From: Xenococcus sp. MO_188.B8
Lineage (GTDB): Bacteria; Cyanobacteriota; Cyanobacteriia; Cyanobacteriales; Xenococcaceae
NCBI GenBank assembly: GCA_030065615.1
Contig: JASJDR010000043.1
Coordinates: forward strand, 1 to 35,902
DNA length: 35,902 nucleotides
Direction of reading: 5' to 3'
The stretch's first letter is position 1. The number at the start of each line of letters is the position of its first letter. Under the pieces are notes generated by a model. The model made no database searches. It was given only the letters and a program-made list of their open reading frames with translations, and had not been told where the DNA came from. This document shows positions 1 through 7,459 of the stretch, one piece after another. The translations under genes and the position numbers were made by a program.

Positions 1-153
1 CCAGGAGGTGGCGTTAGTGCTTGAATTTTTTCTGTAGCTGTTTTCAAGCGTTGTTCCAGTCCTCTTTGTTGCTTCTGTTGAGCCACTTCTGAGTGTACTA
101 GTAACACTCGCTCCGTCCAAATTAATTCCTCTTGTCCCAGTATTGCTGTTAGC
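1..153 (-). pseudogene. Transposase fragment (IS1634/IS4-like), truncated
   Basis: Reading the minus strand from 153 to 1 gives an uninterrupted frame containing LGQEELIWTERVLLVHS, then a Gln/Arg-rich helix and EKIQALTPPPG. This resembles the middle segment of IS1634-type DDE transposases (TERVLVVRS, then a coiled helix, then LTPPPGR). The frame meets a stop just upstream of 153, so the N-terminal part is missing; the C-terminal part would lie outside the window to the left. No DDE residue is inside the visible piece. It abuts the opposite-strand broken gene at about 154, so the junction is probably an old insertion or deletion edge. The family assignment rests on a short motif. Confidence 0.55.
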
Positions 154-590
154 CCATTTAATTAAACATCAAGCCGAACAAAGGATGACTAATTCTTGGT
201 TGGCTTCAATTGTCAATGCAGTAGTGGGAATTAAGAAACTAAACCTCAGAGATAAAAAATCTTGTCTTGGTGCGCGTTCCTTAGCTGCTTACGAAGCCCA
301 GAACACGGAGCTGGGCTTGTCCAGATCGGTGCTCTGGATAAACAGCAGGGTCGCACCGCTATTACATCAAAGAAAGTGATTGGGATGATTACTTAGAGGA
401 AGCGATAGAATTAGCCAGCTTAGAAGCAGCTAAAGAAGCTTTTGGTGGTATTTACTCTGTGGAAAAATTAGCAACTAGATTTAATCGAGATCGCGTCATG
501 ACAATTGGACTTCAATTATTGCAATTAACATATCAAGAAAAAACTAAAAAATTGCCACAAATAATACGAGAATTCTTAAGCGATCGCTAA
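154..590 (+). pseudogene. Unknown small gene split by a 97-nt repeat element
   Basis: Two coding pieces flank a repeat element at 264-360. The left piece reads AHLIKHQAEQRMTNSW and ends in LRDKKS. The right piece starts YYIKESDWDDYLEEA and runs to a TAA at 588-590 (ending REFLSDR). The frames differ by one, and removing exactly 264-360 joins them into one open frame of roughly 110 codons. The protein is not recognised: it is mainly helical and charged, with no membrane segment. The true start is uncertain (ATG near 185, or further left, lost against the transposase fragment). A further shifted coding-like stretch continues to a stop at 744-746 (ANIAIALYNNGELIYGD), suggesting more decay. Confidence 0.5.
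264..360 (+). repeat. Hairpin repeat element, copy 1 (inserted in a gene)
   Basis: The element begins GTCTTGGTGCGCG and ends GGGTCGCACCGCT; the GGTGCG and CGCACC near its ends are mutually complementary. Inside are two hairpins: AGCCCAG pairing with CTGGGCT, and TCCAGA pairing with TCTGGA. A second copy at 11651-11752 has the same ends but different stem sequences. Its length of 97 nt accounts exactly for the frame difference in the flanking gene. Confidence 0.75.
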
Positions 591-793
591 ACCTGAAAAA
601 ATCCACAGTGCGATTACTGACAAAGTATTATTAATCGCGATAACAATTCCCAAGTTAAACAGATCCTATCGCAACTGATCGCCAATATCGCGATCGCTTT
701 ATACAATAATGGAGAATTAATCTATGGTGATGTGCCTCCCAGTTGATATTCTGTAACTATAGTGACAAATATACATTAGCTTAACTATTAGGT

Positions 794-1315
794 GTGGATA
801 TAAAAAAATTTATTGATCTCTGTACAGGTAACTGGTTCAGTCAACGTACTAATTATCAAGTCGAAACGGAAAAAACCCAAAGTAACAAAGCTGATCTTAG
901 TATCACTCTCGTTGGGACGGATGATTCTAGAGTTAATCAACTTTGTCAGGAAAATCGTATTGCTCCTCAAAGAAGTTTGGGGGGACTCCATCATAGTTGG
1001 GATAATTCCGTAGATTGGGGTAAACCCAAACAACAAGGTTCTTCTATGATCGTAATCATTCCCGATCAAGACAAGCCGCAAACAGGAACAATAATCTCCA
1101 ATACAGCTAATCAAAATGTAATGGGGAAATATGTTTTAGGCAATGACTCGGCTTTAACTCTAACCTTTGAAATTAAAGATAAATCTGTTGAAGAACGGAT
1201 CTGGTTTGCTAGTGATAATCTCAGATTACGAACGAGTGTTACTAAAAACGGGGATGGCACCATGAATACTTTCTTTTATTCCGAGATTAGAAAAGCAGCG
1301 TCGAAGAAGGAATGA
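794..1315 (+). CDS. Phycobiliprotein lyase, CpcS/CpeS family
   Basis: This 173-residue protein belongs to the CpcS/CpeS (CpcU-like) bilin lyases, lipocalin-fold enzymes that attach phycocyanobilin or a related bilin to a conserved cysteine of phycobiliprotein subunits in the cytosol. It begins with a GTG start reading MDIKKFIDLCTGNWFSQRTNY. Family signatures are the N-terminal WFSQRTNY, a central VDWGKPKQ segment (about residues 74-81), and ERIWFASDNLRLRTSV (about 135-150), the most diagnostic stretch. Length is normal. No strong ribosome-binding site is seen; the GTG is chosen because it gives the family N-terminus. It stands alone, with no phycobiliprotein gene in the window, so the exact subunit specificity cannot be told. 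Confidence 0.9.
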   Translation: MDIKKFIDLCTGNWFSQRTNYQVETEKTQSNKADLSITLVGTDDSRVNQLCQENRIAPQRSLGGLHHSWDNSVDWGKPKQQGSSMIVIIPDQDKPQTGTIISNTANQNVMGKYVLGNDSALTLTFEIKDKSVEERIWFASDNLRLRTSVTKNGDGTMNTFFYSEIRKAASKKE

Positions 1316-1675
1316 GGAATGAGGTAGACAAGGAAGATGAGGAGGATGGAGAGATTTTTCAAGTTTACGCTTGATACATTTCATGATTGAGAATGATAAA
1401 AATCCCTCAAGACAAACCAGCCAGAGAAAAATTAGACCTTAGGATCGGTCTTGATGGATATAATAAATAGGAAATTGGTAACAGTTATCAGTTAGCTAGC
1501 AACCAAATTTTCGGTCCTATTTACTAGATCTCTCGGGTTTTTCCTCTTTCCCTGGCTTCACCCACCTAGTGGCTGTGGGTGGAAATAAGACAACTATGAT
1601 TAGGATAAGGGGAAATTAAAAGAAGCTAAATTACTGAAATATAAGACCCAAATCAATACTTCTTACATTAGTTAG
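1316..1675. other. Intergenic, purine-rich repeat and a small inverted repeat
   Basis: No gene is visible. Directly after the lyase stop there is a purine-rich run (about 1299-1351) of GGAATGAGGAATGAGG type. At 1559-1582 CACCCAC pairs with GTGGGTG across a 9-10 nt loop, but no T-tract follows on either strand, so it is a weak terminator candidate. The 3' end of pth reaches 1676. Confidence 0.5.
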
Positions 1676-2287
1676 TTAATTATTAATTATTAATTTTTTA
1701 CTGTTATAAATATTCATCGCTTTTTCAACTCCTTCCTTGAGGCTTTTCTCGACAGCATCAACAGAAATAGCTAATATTTCTTGAATAACCTTCTTCTCTT
1801 CTGGAGCAAACTTTCCTAGTACATGGCCAATAGTTTGCTTTTTGCCATCAGATTTGCCAATTCCAATACGGAGACGGGGAAAATCTTGACCACCGAGATG
1901 AGAAATGATTGACTTCATCCCATTATGTCCCCCAGCAGAACCCGCTCGCCTCATCCTTAATCTTCCTACGGGTAAATCCATATCATCGTAAATAACTAAT
2001 ACAGAACCTGGAGCTATTTTATACCAATCGATAACTGCTCTTACCGCTTGCCCTGAACGGTTCATATAAGTAAGAGGTTTGAGTAAACGGATTTTGTCTC
2101 CGTAGGGTGATAATCCCTCAGCAATTGATCCCTGAAAGCGTTTATTGTCTTGCCAAGATAGACTCCAAGCTTTAGCTAAGCTATTTACGGCATCAAAGCC
2201 AATATTATGTCTGGTTTGGTCGTATTTCGATTCAGGATTTCCTAAACCCACTATAAGTTCGGGGACGATTAAGTTACTGTTACTCAT
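1676..2287 (-). CDS. pth: Peptidyl-tRNA hydrolase
   Basis: Pth cleaves the ester bond between peptide and tRNA on prematurely released peptidyl-tRNAs, recycling tRNA in the cytosol. The 203-residue product carries the bacterial Pth signatures: GLGNPESKYDQTRHNIGF (14-31) with Asn17 and the catalytic His27, the YDDMDLP loop with the aspartate that assists the histidine, and GGHNGMKSI with the tRNA-contacting Asn. Length matches the family (about 190-210). The start MSNSNLIVPELIVGLGN is accepted because the fold begins at about residue 9. The DNA just upstream of the start (2288-2335) is a purine-rich GGATGAA repeat rather than an ordinary leader. Confidence 0.97.
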   Translation of the reverse strand: MSNSNLIVPELIVGLGNPESKYDQTRHNIGFDAVNSLAKAWSLSWQDNKRFQGSIAEGLSPYGDKIRLLKPLTYMNRSGQAVRAVIDWYKIAPGSVLVIYDDMDLPVGRLRMRRAGSAGGHNGMKSIISHLGGQDFPRLRIGIGKSDGKKQTIGHVLGKFAPEEKKVIQEILAISVDAVEKSLKEGVEKAMNIYNSKKLIINN

Positions 2288-2340
2288 TGCAAAGGATGAA
2301 GGATAAAGGATGAAGGATGAAGAATGAGGAAAATCCCTAT
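2288..2340 (-). repeat. Purine-rich simple repeat upstream of pth
   Basis: On the plus strand the run is a degenerate tandem of GGATGAA/GGATAAA units followed by GAATGAGGAAAAT and then a pyrimidine-rich CCTCGTTCCTCGCTCC. The two halves can pair partly as GAATGAGGA with TCCTCGTTC. It occupies the whole pth leader, so it may affect expression of pth. Confidence 0.6.
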
Positions 2341-2375
2341 TCCTCGTTCCTCGCTCCTTACACCTTATTCCTTAG

Positions 2376-2597
2376 TTAGTATTGTTGAAATAAGGTTTCG
2401 AGATATACTCTGGCACAAGCACGGTAATTTTGGGAAGAATCTTCGGCTTCTGAGCCACTATTTTGCAACAGGAATAAAGATAATGCTGCGGCAAAAACTC
2501 GATCCTGATCCCAATTAGGATGAGTATCTAAGTAAGTTTTGAGGGATTGATGAATTTCTTCAGGAATCTCTGCCAAAATGCTAACGGCGGATTTCAT
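2376..2597 (-). CDS. DUF2811 domain protein
   Basis: A 73-residue cyanobacterial protein of the DUF2811 family: MKSAVSILAEIPEEIHQSL, then YLDTHPNWDQDRVFAAALSL, then a short acidic linker and a helical tail ending VYLETLFQQY. Function is not established; the family is a small soluble helical protein found in most cyanobacteria. The start at 2597 is preferred over a longer frame reaching 2738 because AGAGG lies 5-6 nt upstream, the family begins MK(x)SVSILAEIP, and the extra upstream residues fall in a block of palindromes. It lies upstream of pth on the same strand, about 90 bp away, so the two could share a transcript. Confidence 0.85.
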   Translation of the reverse strand: MKSAVSILAEIPEEIHQSLKTYLDTHPNWDQDRVFAAALSLFLLQNSGSEAEDSSQNYRACARVYLETLFQQY

Positions 2598-2645
2598 ATT
2601 AACCTCTGGTTCTACTAGTAAAATAAACTTATTATTTTTTGGTGG

Positions 2646-2737
2646 GCTCGGAGAGATCCGAGCTCCCTTGGTCGCACTTTCTATAAGTAGTGCATGCAGT
2701 GACTGCTTGCGCAATTTGCGCAATGCCCTCTGGGGCA
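2646..2737. repeat. Run of five consecutive short hairpins
   Basis: Five perfect or near-perfect inverted repeats stand back to back: GCTCGGA-GAGA-TCCGAGC (2646-2663), GCACT/AGTGC (2674-2693), GCAGT-G-ACTGC (2696-2706), TTGCGCAA-T-TTGCGCAA (2707-2723) and TGCCC-TCTG-GGGCA (2724-2737). On the minus strand this would be the 5' leader of the DUF2811 gene. There is no anticodon-loop or D-arm geometry, so it is not called a tRNA. Confidence 0.7.
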
Positions 2738-2739
2738 AA

Positions 2740-3126
2740 ACGCTGTTTTTGAGTTTCTTTTAGCTGAATAATTTTTAGGATCGCTATGGGGTAGCTGGAC
2801 TATTTTCATCTGGGAGGGGGTGGGTTTGTCAATATTACAAAATATTAATATTTTCTTGATGGCTATAGTAGTCTAACGAAATAATGAATCTTTGCCACTG
2901 ATTTTTGTTACTTTTGTTTACAAAAATCGGTAGAGAAAGATGATGATTGAGCCAAGATAGCGAAATCCCCTGTTGGTTATTCAAAGATTGATTATGCCGT
3001 ACCTGCTTGTGGAAAAATCTGGGTAAAATGTGGAAAAACTTATAGGTGTTTGTGGAAATAGTGGGGAATCTATGGGGTAAAACGCTGGTAAAAAATAAGA
3101 ATTGATAATTTTCCTGAAACTGTTAT
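2740..3126. other. Intergenic with DnaA-box-like cluster (possible origin or DnaA-regulated site)
   Basis: The 390-bp gap holds three same-orientation copies of the DnaA-box-like nonamer TGTGGAAAA/T (reverse complement of TTTTCCACA): 3008-3016, 3029-3037 and 3051-3059. Degenerate GTGGGGAA follows at about 3061. Start-to-start spacings are 21 and 22 bp, about two helical turns. An AT-rich tract (CAATATTACAAAATATTAATATT) is at about 2838-2862. No gene is seen. An origin is only one reading; DnaA boxes also occur upstream of regulated genes. Confidence 0.45.
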
Positions 3127-3828
3127 TTAGCGATCGCTTTCTTGGTGTGGCAGACAGATTAGGCTATCATTGCGGATTAGAACCAATCCTTGACGACGCA
3201 ATTTTCCCATCAAACGAGTTACCGTCACTCTTGTTGAACCAATTGTACTACCAATTTGGGCATGAGTAAGCAAATATGGAAGATAGTAACCTTCATCGCA
3301 CAATTCTCCATGTTCGGCGATGATGATCTTTAAAAAGCTTAATAAACGGTCGATGGTTTTTCTTTGTCCTAAAGCCATAAGTAGCAATAATCGACGTTGA
3401 TTTTGATATCGCAGAGCCTCATAAACTTCCTGGCGGAAATGGACCCAATTGTCTAAATCTTGCCAATAGAGCCAAATAACTTGAGTTTGTTCCCCATGAG
3501 CATAGGCTTGGATTTTAAAGCCAAGCTGGGAAACGATTTCAAAAGGTTGACCTGGGCTGACAAAACCTAAAAAAATATCTTGAGGAAAATCAGAATTAGA
3601 TTCTGCTGATTCTAGGATCTCAGGTTCTTCGTCTTTCAATGCAGATTGATTCGTTCCTACTAAACGAACTACTCCTTGATTGACTAGATAAAGTAATCCC
3701 GAGCGCACGGGAATTGGTTCGTCTTTACCAAAAATGCGATCGCGATAATGAGTTTGCGCCCATTCCGCAATGCTTTGCCAGGTTAGAAAAGGACGAGATG
3801 CCTCGGAAGAAAGGTCAGAATATTGCAT
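3127..3828 (-). CDS. Crp/Fnr-family transcription regulator
   Basis: A 233-residue DNA-binding regulator. The N-terminal part (about 30-130) has the spacing of a cyclic-nucleotide-binding-like beta-barrel, with an acidic insert at 65-82 (DEEPEILESAESNSD). A dimerisation-type helix follows (135-172), then a winged helix with the recognition segment THAQIGSTIGSTRVTVTRLM at 188-207. That segment closely resembles the NtcA/Crp helix-turn-helix (IGSTRVTVTRLLG). The phosphate-binding RxSA motif of true cAMP receptors is not evident, so the ligand is unknown and it may not bind cAMP. It is divergently transcribed from the DALR-domain gene with a 30-bp gap, so it may control that gene or itself. Confidence 0.85.
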   Translation of the reverse strand: MQYSDLSSEASRPFLTWQSIAEWAQTHYRDRIFGKDEPIPVRSGLLYLVNQGVVRLVGTNQSALKDEEPEILESAESNSDFPQDIFLGFVSPGQPFEIVSQLGFKIQAYAHGEQTQVIWLYWQDLDNWVHFRQEVYEALRYQNQRRLLLLMALGQRKTIDRLLSFLKIIIAEHGELCDEGYYLPYLLTHAQIGSTIGSTRVTVTRLMGKLRRQGLVLIRNDSLICLPHQESDR

Positions 3829-3858
3829 GGCTAGGAGGCAAAATAACTAAATTAATAT

Positions 3859-4806
3859 ATGATTAAAATTCCTATGGATAATAATCTACCAAAAAACAGG
3901 TTTTTTTCTCGATCAATTAAATTAGATTTAATTTTGCCTCAAATATCCCTTAAGCAAATCATACTTAAACAGTTACAAGATGCGATTGCTAGTTATCGGA
4001 CAGAAAACTCCATTGCCAAAAACCTGGATCGAGTCTTAAATTCATTACCAAACAAAGTAATCTTGCAAGATAATTCTAATTTTCCGTCTCTTGTTTATTG
4101 TTGCGCGATCGCTTTTCCCTTGGCGAATCTTTGTGCTTTGCCATCTCTTCAAGTTGCTCAAGAATTAATCGCTTTATTACCGATAAATATTCAAGAATCT
4201 ACTACGGAATCTCCCCTACAATTTACCGTCAGAGTTAAGAAAAACGGATTGATTGAGTTTGTTTTAGGTGATCGCTCCGTTGGTTTGTGGCTGTCTAGGA
4301 TGGGAGGTTGGGGAGATGAGATGGGGAGCCTGGGGGCTCAGGAGATAGGGAGAGGAGGAGACTATAATGTTTTTCCTGGGCAATATGTCCATGATCGCTG
4401 TTGTTCTCTCTTGCGTTTGGGAGAACGAGAAGGGTTAATTAATTTAAACGATGGTGCTTTTTCCAGGCATATTTGGCAAATTGCCAACCCGAATCCTTTC
4501 CAATATTATTGTGATCAAAATATTAACTATTGCTACGAGCCTGCAGAACTTAATTTATTACGCAAGATATCACTATTGATCGATTATATATGCGATCGCA
4601 CTGAGAACGAGTTACTACAAGAGTGCCAGGCTACAAATCCTAAAATCTGGGTTCAATTAGCCTTAAATTTAAGTGATGCTTGTCTCAAATTTATTGCAGC
4701 TTGTCGTATTTTTGGTTCTGTAGCCCGAGAACAACGCGACTTAGCGATCGCAAGATTAGGCTTGATTGCTATAGTTCAAAAATGTTTGCAGCATGTACTG
4801 AAATAA
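3859..4806 (+). CDS. DALR anticodon-binding-domain protein (ArgS C-terminal-like)
   Basis: A 315-residue protein that looks like a free-standing relative of the C-terminal part of arginyl-tRNA synthetase. Visible features are GQYVHDRCCSLLRLGEREG (about 175-193), similar to the YxHARxxSILR helix of ArgS, and a helical C-terminus with LALNLSDACLKFIAACRIFG (about 267-286), similar to the DALR domain. No HIGH or KMSKS motif is present, so it is not a synthetase. Such proteins are known in cyanobacteria with unknown role; RNA binding is inferred. Residues about 146-167 (MGGWGDEMGSLGAQEIGRGG) look like a translated low-complexity insertion. The start MIKIPMDNN could alternatively be the second Met (3874). 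Confidence 0.7.
   Translation: MIKIPMDNNLPKNRFFSRSIKLDLILPQISLKQIILKQLQDAIASYRTENSIAKNLDRVLNSLPNKVILQDNSNFPSLVYCCAIAFPLANLCALPSLQVAQELIALLPINIQESTTESPLQFTVRVKKNGLIEFVLGDRSVGLWLSRMGGWGDEMGSLGAQEIGRGGDYNVFPGQYVHDRCCSLLRLGEREGLINLNDGAFSRHIWQIANPNPFQYYCDQNINYCYEPAELNLLRKISLLIDYICDRTENELLQECQATNPKIWVQLALNLSDACLKFIAACRIFGSVAREQRDLAIARLGLIAIVQKCLQHVLK
4294..4358 (+). repeat. Low-complexity G-rich insertion inside a coding gene
   Basis: A stretch of TGGGAGG/TTGGGGAGATGAGATGGGG type differs sharply in composition from the surrounding AT-rich gene and resembles the purine-rich intergenic runs at 1299-1351 and 2288-2335. It stays in frame and encodes a Gly/Met/Glu-rich loop. Confidence 0.6.
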
Positions 4807-4823
4807 AAAAATATAGTACATTA

Positions 4824-6890
4824 TTATATCAATGCTTCAAAAGCAGCACCTTCTTCGATCAAATCAGGAAAATTATGCCGAATATACTCTGCTTCTTCTC
4901 CTGTAGCAAATAAATAGTTTGAGCCCAGATTTGAATTAGTATTTCTGAATCTATAAAAAGTAGATCCCTTTCCTGAGCCGACTCCGTAAACGTAAAAAGA
5001 TAATCCTTCTTCAATAAAATTAGGATTGTTTTGATTAATATTGTTTCGTTCTTCTTCTCCTACATAGAGATAAGTTCCAGGTACTATTTTATTTTGAAAG
5101 CGATACATAGGAATCAAATCATGTTGAGGTTCACTGCCAACTTTAAAAGCCATACCTTCTTCAGCAAAATTAGGGAAGTGAGAATGAATGTTACTACTTT
5201 CTTCTGCTCCTACAAACAAGTATGTTCCAGGTATATCTTGATTATGATATCTATAGATAGGAGTCGCTAATACGCTATCTAATGAAGTAAAGAAAGAATT
5301 ATTAGTATTATCTGTTTCGTATTGTCCACCATATTGATTACTAACAAATAATAGATTGAGTTCGCCAGATTTTAGTGCATTTAATTGTGCGGCAGAAAGA
5401 TAGGCTCCAAAATATTCAGTTGTATAACTTTCTCCAGCTTCTAAAGAAGAACCATTGTACCAAAGGTCAGCGATCCAGTAATCTCCTATAGGATCGAAAT
5501 ATTCATCGCTAGAGAGGTAAACTCTGTCAGACCAACCGTAACCATAGTGGTGATTAATTGTTGCATCTGAACCCTTGTTAGTTACAGTTATAGAAAGATC
5601 TAAATAAGCTTCGCCATAATGTTCGTCGTAATATGCGAGGGTAGCTTTGGCATCAGTAACTACCAAATCTATATCAGGAAGAGTTAGATCTAGAGGAATA
5701 GCAAATGTATTGTTATGCTCGTTAGTTTCGTGTTGATAATTATAGCTATCGGCAACAAATATGAGATAGTGATTTTCTAAATCTTGTAGATCGTAGTCGT
5801 AGAGATAAGCACTGGAATATTCGGTGTAACTCTCTCCAGCTTCTAAATTGGAGTAATGCCATATTTCAGTGAGCCAGGAATCCTTATGTGGATCAAAATG
5901 TTCATCGCTAGAGATATAAACTGTACTATACCAATCCATTCCATAATAGTAATCATCATAATATTGTGAATTAAATAAAGCAGTCTCCGTACCATGATTA
6001 GTTACGGTCAAATAAAGATCTAGATAAGTCGCGCCATAATGTGAATATGTTCGATGAGCTTGAGCATCTGTAACTACCAAATCTACATCAGGAGGAGTTA
6101 GATTTAGATCTAGAGGAATAGCAAACGTATTGTTATGTTCGTTAGTTTCGAATTGATTACTGTTGCTATCGGCAACGAATATTAAATATGTATTCTCCAA
6201 CCCCCAAGCATTAGGCTTGTAAATTGAAGCCTCAAATTTATTTGTATAACTCTCTTGAGCTTGTAAATTAGATTCCTGCCAATATTCATTCAGCCAGTAA
6301 TCTTCTAGGGGATCGAAATGTTCATCACTGGAGAGGTAAACTGAATCAGACCAACCATTATGAGAGTAATAGTTATTATCATCATTATCTAGATCAACGA
6401 GTGCAATTTCCGTTCCCAGATTTTTTACAGTCAAAGAAAGATCTACATTTATGTAAGCTTGGCTATTATAAATGTCATAAGTATCTTCATAAAATTTGTC
6501 GTCAGATACTATTGTCGCTTTAGCATTTTCAATTACTAAATCTACATCGGGTCCATTACCAGAAGTAAGGGTATAATTTCCCGTTTCAGGTGAACTAAAA
6601 CTAGTAACACGAACAAGATAATTAATATTTTCTTCAGGAATGAATATCAGTTGAGGATTTAGGCCATCATCGTCGTCATTTTCAGCAATAATTTCACCAG
6701 TATCATTATTAATCAACTGTAAGTAAGGATCAAATTCTTCAGAAAATAAATTGATTACTATTGTTTTTCCTGGAGTTAAATCCACTAATAGATAATCATC
6801 TTTAAAGGCATCTAAACGATTGGGATTTAACTCATCGTTTAATTCTAAGATACCATGTAAAATTTCATTATTTGCTGAAATTGTATTCAT
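4824..6890 (-). CDS. PPC + triple CARDB + triple C-terminal-repeat surface or secreted protein
   Basis: A 688-residue acidic, Asp/Tyr/Asn-rich protein. Residues about 10-112 fit a bacterial pre-peptidase C-terminal (PPC) beta-sandwich (FDPYLQLIN, then NYLVRVTSFSSPETGNYTL). Three CARDB-like adhesion repeats follow, each opening PDVDLVVTDAKA, carrying a VYLSSDEHFDP segment and closing with LIFVADS...ETNEHNNTFAIPLDL (roughly 113-262, 265-402, 405-545). Three short repeats of type YRFQNKIVPGTYLYVGEEERNNI end the protein (about 553-688), similar to the DUF5648-type sugar- or surface-binding repeats of lipases and peptidases. No Sec signal peptide or membrane segment is visible and no protease domain is present, so export by a type I or other route is inferred. 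Role unknown; adhesion is a guess. Confidence 0.75.
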   Translation of the reverse strand: MNTISANNEILHGILELNDELNPNRLDAFKDDYLLVDLTPGKTIVINLFSEEFDPYLQLINNDTGEIIAENDDDDGLNPQLIFIPEENINYLVRVTSFSSPETGNYTLTSGNGPDVDLVIENAKATIVSDDKFYEDTYDIYNSQAYINVDLSLTVKNLGTEIALVDLDNDDNNYYSHNGWSDSVYLSSDEHFDPLEDYWLNEYWQESNLQAQESYTNKFEASIYKPNAWGLENTYLIFVADSNSNQFETNEHNNTFAIPLDLNLTPPDVDLVVTDAQAHRTYSHYGATYLDLYLTVTNHGTETALFNSQYYDDYYYGMDWYSTVYISSDEHFDPHKDSWLTEIWHYSNLEAGESYTEYSSAYLYDYDLQDLENHYLIFVADSYNYQHETNEHNNTFAIPLDLTLPDIDLVVTDAKATLAYYDEHYGEAYLDLSITVTNKGSDATINHHYGYGWSDRVYLSSDEYFDPIGDYWIADLWYNGSSLEAGESYTTEYFGAYLSAAQLNALKSGELNLLFVSNQYGGQYETDNTNNSFFTSLDSVLATPIYRYHNQDIPGTYLFVGAEESSNIHSHFPNFAEEGMAFKVGSEPQHDLIPMYRFQNKIVPGTYLYVGEEERNNINQNNPNFIEEGLSFYVYGVGSGKGSTFYRFRNTNSNLGSNYLFATGEEAEYIRHNFPDLIEEGAAFEALI

Positions 6891-7459
6891 AATTTTACTA
6901 ATATTTATATGTCTCTTAAAATGATAATGATTCTGATTTATTTCACCCTGGCATTATTGGCAAGTAAGATCTTATTAATTACAAAAATCCGAGAATCTAA
7001 ATAAATACCGTTGATTTCAAGCAAAATCAGCTAAAAAATCACTGCAGTGTAGAAATTATTTTACTTTCTATAAAGTAACTTCTTCTGAGTTTAAAAGTCC
7101 TGAGTAATTCTAACTATTTATCAAAGATAATAAATTACCTTTTATCTATAATTCTTAGTACATTAATGAATTATACGACTGCAAAGTTAAGGGAATTTAC
7201 TGACAAAATTATTAAAAAAGTTTTAGGTTTTAGAGTTTAGGTTTTAGGTTCAGTTGGATAAGTAATCTACTCCAGCGAATTGTCGAAAACACAAAGATGG
7301 TAGGTTATAGCAACCAAATTGCTCTGAAAAGTATTAGAACCATATTTCTTTGTCTCTAATACCTGCCACCTTTGAAGCGTAGCTCTGATAATAAAAAATA
7401 ATCTTTGTTAAAGTTTATTTGAAGTTTGGTAAGAATATCAGACTATAATTTGGACGCAG
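6891..7459. other. Intergenic, AT-rich, divergent promoter region
   Basis: This 570-bp gap separates divergent genes (CARDB protein and amidase), so it should contain both promoters. A degenerate TTTTAGG tandem lies at 7221-7251. A TATAAT at 7444-7449 with TTGAAG at 7419-7424 (19-bp spacer) is a candidate promoter for the amidase. No coding sequence is evident. Confidence 0.5.
7444..7449 (+). promoter_or_regulatory. Candidate -10 box for the amidase gene
   Basis: TATAAT lies only 10 bp before the ATG at 7460. If used, transcription would begin at or just before that ATG, which favours either a leaderless message or initiation at the in-frame TTG at 7487, preceded by AGGAGAA (7471-7477). Confidence 0.4.

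Noticed and set aside
2641..2716. tRNA-like 3' half on the minus strand (CGAGCCCACC end, GGGAG/CTCTC stem)
   Set aside because: No matching 5' acceptor strand, D-arm or 7-nt anticodon loop; the region is better explained as consecutive hairpins.
2598..2738. N-terminal extension of the DUF2811 protein
   Set aside because: The extra residues lie in the palindrome run, and the internal ATG has a good ribosome-binding site and the family N-terminus.
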